A stretch of DNA of 64,000 nucleotides from NCBI GenBank assembly GCA_937873425.1, contig CALMYE010000337.1, positions 32,894 through 96,893 of the forward strand, given 5' to 3'. The notes beneath the pieces are model-generated. The model saw only the letters and a program-made list of their open reading frames with translations. It was not told where the DNA came from and searched no databases. Position numbers and translations under genes: made by a program. Numbering within the stretch: position 1 is the first letter of the stretch; the number at the start of each line of letters is the position of its first letter. This document shows positions 62,766 through 64,000 of the stretch, piece by piece. Origin of the DNA: an uncultured Sphingopyxis sp. GTDB lineage: Bacteria; Pseudomonadota; Alphaproteobacteria; Sphingomonadales; Sphingomonadaceae.

Positions 62766-63270
62766 GCTGGTTTTCGGGAAGACGGCCACTCGGATCGTAA
62801 ACGATAACTCGGTGCGGCAGCTCTGGCCCCCATCGCCAAAGGACAAGGTTATGATGGTCCGCCGCCGCGCCCGGCACGAAGCTCGGCACCAAGATACCGT
62901 TATGGCCTTCGGAACAAAGCCGGTCGGCGACTAGCCATGATGGGGCATCGCGCCGCTTCTGCATATAGCTTAGCCAGCCACACGCCAGTTCGTCCAACGT
63001 AACGCCGTGTTTGATACGCGCCGTTTCATCGCGAAGATCGGCGACAGGGTCGCAATCGACGTCATATTCGCACATGAGCAAGGGTTGCAGCCGGTGGCTG
63101 AATCCCTGTGTGCATTCGCCCACCGCCGTCATAATATCGAGCGACAGGTAAAGCGCCCGCTCGCCCTTGCGGTTAAAGCGCCCGCCTGTGATCGCCGCAC
63201 CTTCGCCGGACAAGGGCGTGAAGGACCATGCGGGATCATGGCCGCGATAGCAGCGTCCTTGAAACCTCAA
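62740..63270 (-). CDS. RES-domain toxin
   Basis: RES toxins degrade NAD+ (or ADP-ribosylate) when freed from their Xre-type antitoxin. The 176-residue protein has the family signature GGRFNRKGERALYLSLDIMTAVGECTQGF, with the Arg, Tyr and Glu positions, then a Ser/Thr-rich middle and PHRVIVYDPSGRLPE. It overlaps the antitoxin gene by 4 bp (ATGA), the usual operon arrangement with antitoxin first. Its tail overlaps a questionable opposite-strand frame. It probably stabilises the mobile element. Confidence 0.9.
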   Translation of the reverse strand: MRFQGRCYRGHDPAWSFTPLSGEGAAITGGRFNRKGERALYLSLDIMTAVGECTQGFSHRLQPLLMCEYDVDCDPVADLRDETARIKHGVTLDELACGWLSYMQKRRDAPSWLVADRLCSEGHNGILVPSFVPGAAADHHNLVLWRWGPELPHRVIVYDPSGRLPENQLSWPNIGR

Positions 63271-63674
63271 GCAAAGCCGCCGAGCGCCAGATGATCGAGA
63301 TAGTCGCGCACATCACCTGCCTTGCCCGACTTGACCAGCGCCTCGGGCGTCCGACCGTCGAGCGCCGGGATCGGCTGCGAGCGATACCAAGCCATCGCCT
63401 GCGCCTCTCCGCCCGCCCAGTCGTGGACGCGGCTGATGATTTCCAGCATCTCGGTCACGCGGGTCTGCGTTCGCGGCGCCGTTCGGCGATCAGCTTTCGA
63501 GATGGTGGCTGCGCCAAGGCCAGCCGTCTCGGCAAGTTGGCCCTTGGTCATGCGGAAGGCATCGGCAACGCGATCGACATCGACAAGACCGCGCTTATCG
63601 ATAAAACGGGAAACAAAGGCGCCCTTGCCGCCGCAGTCATCCCGCGAAGCCGTTTTGGGCTGTGGTCGCACCAT
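63267..63674 (-). CDS. Xre/MbcA/ParS-type antitoxin
   Basis: The 135-residue protein has a helix-turn-helix (RVADAFRMTKGQLAETAGLGAATISKADRRTAPRTQTRVTEMLEIISRV) and the C-terminal MbcA/ParS toxin-binding domain (GGEAQAMAWYRSQPIPALDGRTPEALVKSGKAGDVRDYLDHLALGGFA). ATG 63674 with AAAGGA upstream is chosen over the frame start at 63809. It would bind the RES toxin and repress the operon. Confidence 0.9.
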   Translation of the reverse strand: MVRPQPKTASRDDCGGKGAFVSRFIDKRGLVDVDRVADAFRMTKGQLAETAGLGAATISKADRRTAPRTQTRVTEMLEIISRVHDWAGGEAQAMAWYRSQPIPALDGRTPEALVKSGKAGDVRDYLDHLALGGFA

Positions 63675-63701
63675 GTCTATTCCTTTGTCCTCAATGCGAT
63701 C

Positions 63702-63731
63702 ATAATATGGGACACTTCTCATAATTGACAA
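63702..63731 (-). promoter_or_regulatory. Candidate promoter of the antitoxin-toxin operon
   Basis: On the minus strand TTGTCA (63726-63731) and TATTAT (63702-63707) are separated by 18 bases and lie 28 bases upstream of the antitoxin start. An A+T-rich patch surrounds them. Nothing else is recognised between 63732 and 63946. Confidence 0.5.
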
Positions 63732-63950
63732 GCCCTGCATTGCTGCTGGCATAATTTCCTTCCGAACATTGGTCAGACGGCTGCTTTGCGCCCGATGTCG
63801 GTCGTTCATTAAGCGCTGGGACTGTCCTCGAAGCCGACATTCGTTGACCGTCGAGAGGTGATCCGGCTTTGCTTCAGCGGCTACCTTTGTCGGGCGTCGC
63901 GAGCGAATACGATCGTGATCCGACTACAAATCCCACAAAAGTACCTCTAG

Positions 63951-64000
63951 GGTTGGGACTCAATTAGCCCACCAGATGATGGCGGCGACGATGAAGATAG
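63951..64000 (-). mobile_element. End of an IS5-family insertion sequence, cut by the window
   Basis: A transposase 3' end reads leftward into the window. Just outside the presumed terminus is CTAG (63947-63950), a common target of the IS427 group of IS5. GGTTGGGACTC starts the element and would be its terminal inverted repeat. The other end is outside the window, so the call rests on the transposase tail and the target. Confidence 0.5.
63960..64000 (-). CDS. IS5-family transposase, last 12 residues only
   Basis: The minus strand reads IFIVAAIIWWAN and a TGA stop at 63960-63962. This hydrophobic C-terminus (alternating Ile/Ala before Trp and Asn) is typical of IS5-family transposases, which end in ...FAAIIIWLN-like tails. 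The rest lies beyond base 64000. With so few residues, family assignment is tentative. Confidence 0.45.
   Translation of the reverse strand, partial: IFIVAAIIWWAN

Overview
The window is about 64 kb of high-GC DNA from an alphaproteobacterium, most likely a sphingomonad such as Sphingopyxis, Sphingobium or Novosphingobium. This rests on gene style: TonB-dependent receptors beside aromatic catabolic genes, spinster-type MFS carriers, and a Trb-type conjugation operon with a CopG gene between traG and trbB. It is an inference; no rRNA or other taxonomic marker is present.

Region 1 (1-28.6 kb) is an aromatic or xenobiotic catabolic cluster. It holds a sulfatase cut by the window start, two TonB-dependent receptors, an MBL-fold hydrolase with a GMC oxidoreductase, and an operon of carboxylesterase, aldehyde dehydrogenase, alpha/beta hydrolase and VanA-like Rieske oxygenase. 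A complete meta-cleavage operon follows (extradiol dioxygenase, class II aldolase-fold probable decarboxylase, semialdehyde dehydrogenase, tautomerase, two hydratase/decarboxylase paralogues, aldolase, acylating acetaldehyde dehydrogenase). Two MFS carriers, a tandem pair of LigB-fold proteins, a two-subunit Rieske dioxygenase and two MarR regulators complete the cluster. The gene set suggests uptake and de-sulfation or de-esterification of an aromatic compound, ring oxidation, and meta-cleavage of a carboxylated catechol to pyruvate and acetyl-CoA. No ferredoxin or reductase for either Rieske oxygenase is in the window. Five copies of a palindrome of the form CATAANTTATG lie in intergenic regions. 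Four sit at catabolic promoters and look like one MarR-type regulon; the fifth has no recognisable gene after it.

Region 2 (about 28.6-48.9 kb) concerns ions and osmotic stress. After about 1.1 kb without a recognisable gene come a DUF389 membrane protein, NhaA, UppP, TrkA-TrkH, an SLC13-type permease and a DUF2062 protein. Then comes a full ectoine/hydroxyectoine operon: a divergent MarR regulator (EctR-like), ectABCD, an ectoine-type aspartokinase, two MFS carriers and a YbdG-like mechanosensitive channel. K+ uptake, Na+ export, compatible-solute synthesis, transport and pressure release are therefore adjacent.

Region 3 (48.9-64 kb) is part of an integrative conjugative element or plasmid. 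It carries an ECF sigma factor with a DUF6768-like partner, an AlpA-like regulator, and the minus-strand operon traG-copG-trbBCDEJLFGI-DUF2274. A RES/Xre toxin-antitoxin pair follows, and the window ends in what looks like the end of an IS5-family element. No integrase, relaxase or oriT was recognised, so the element probably continues to the right.
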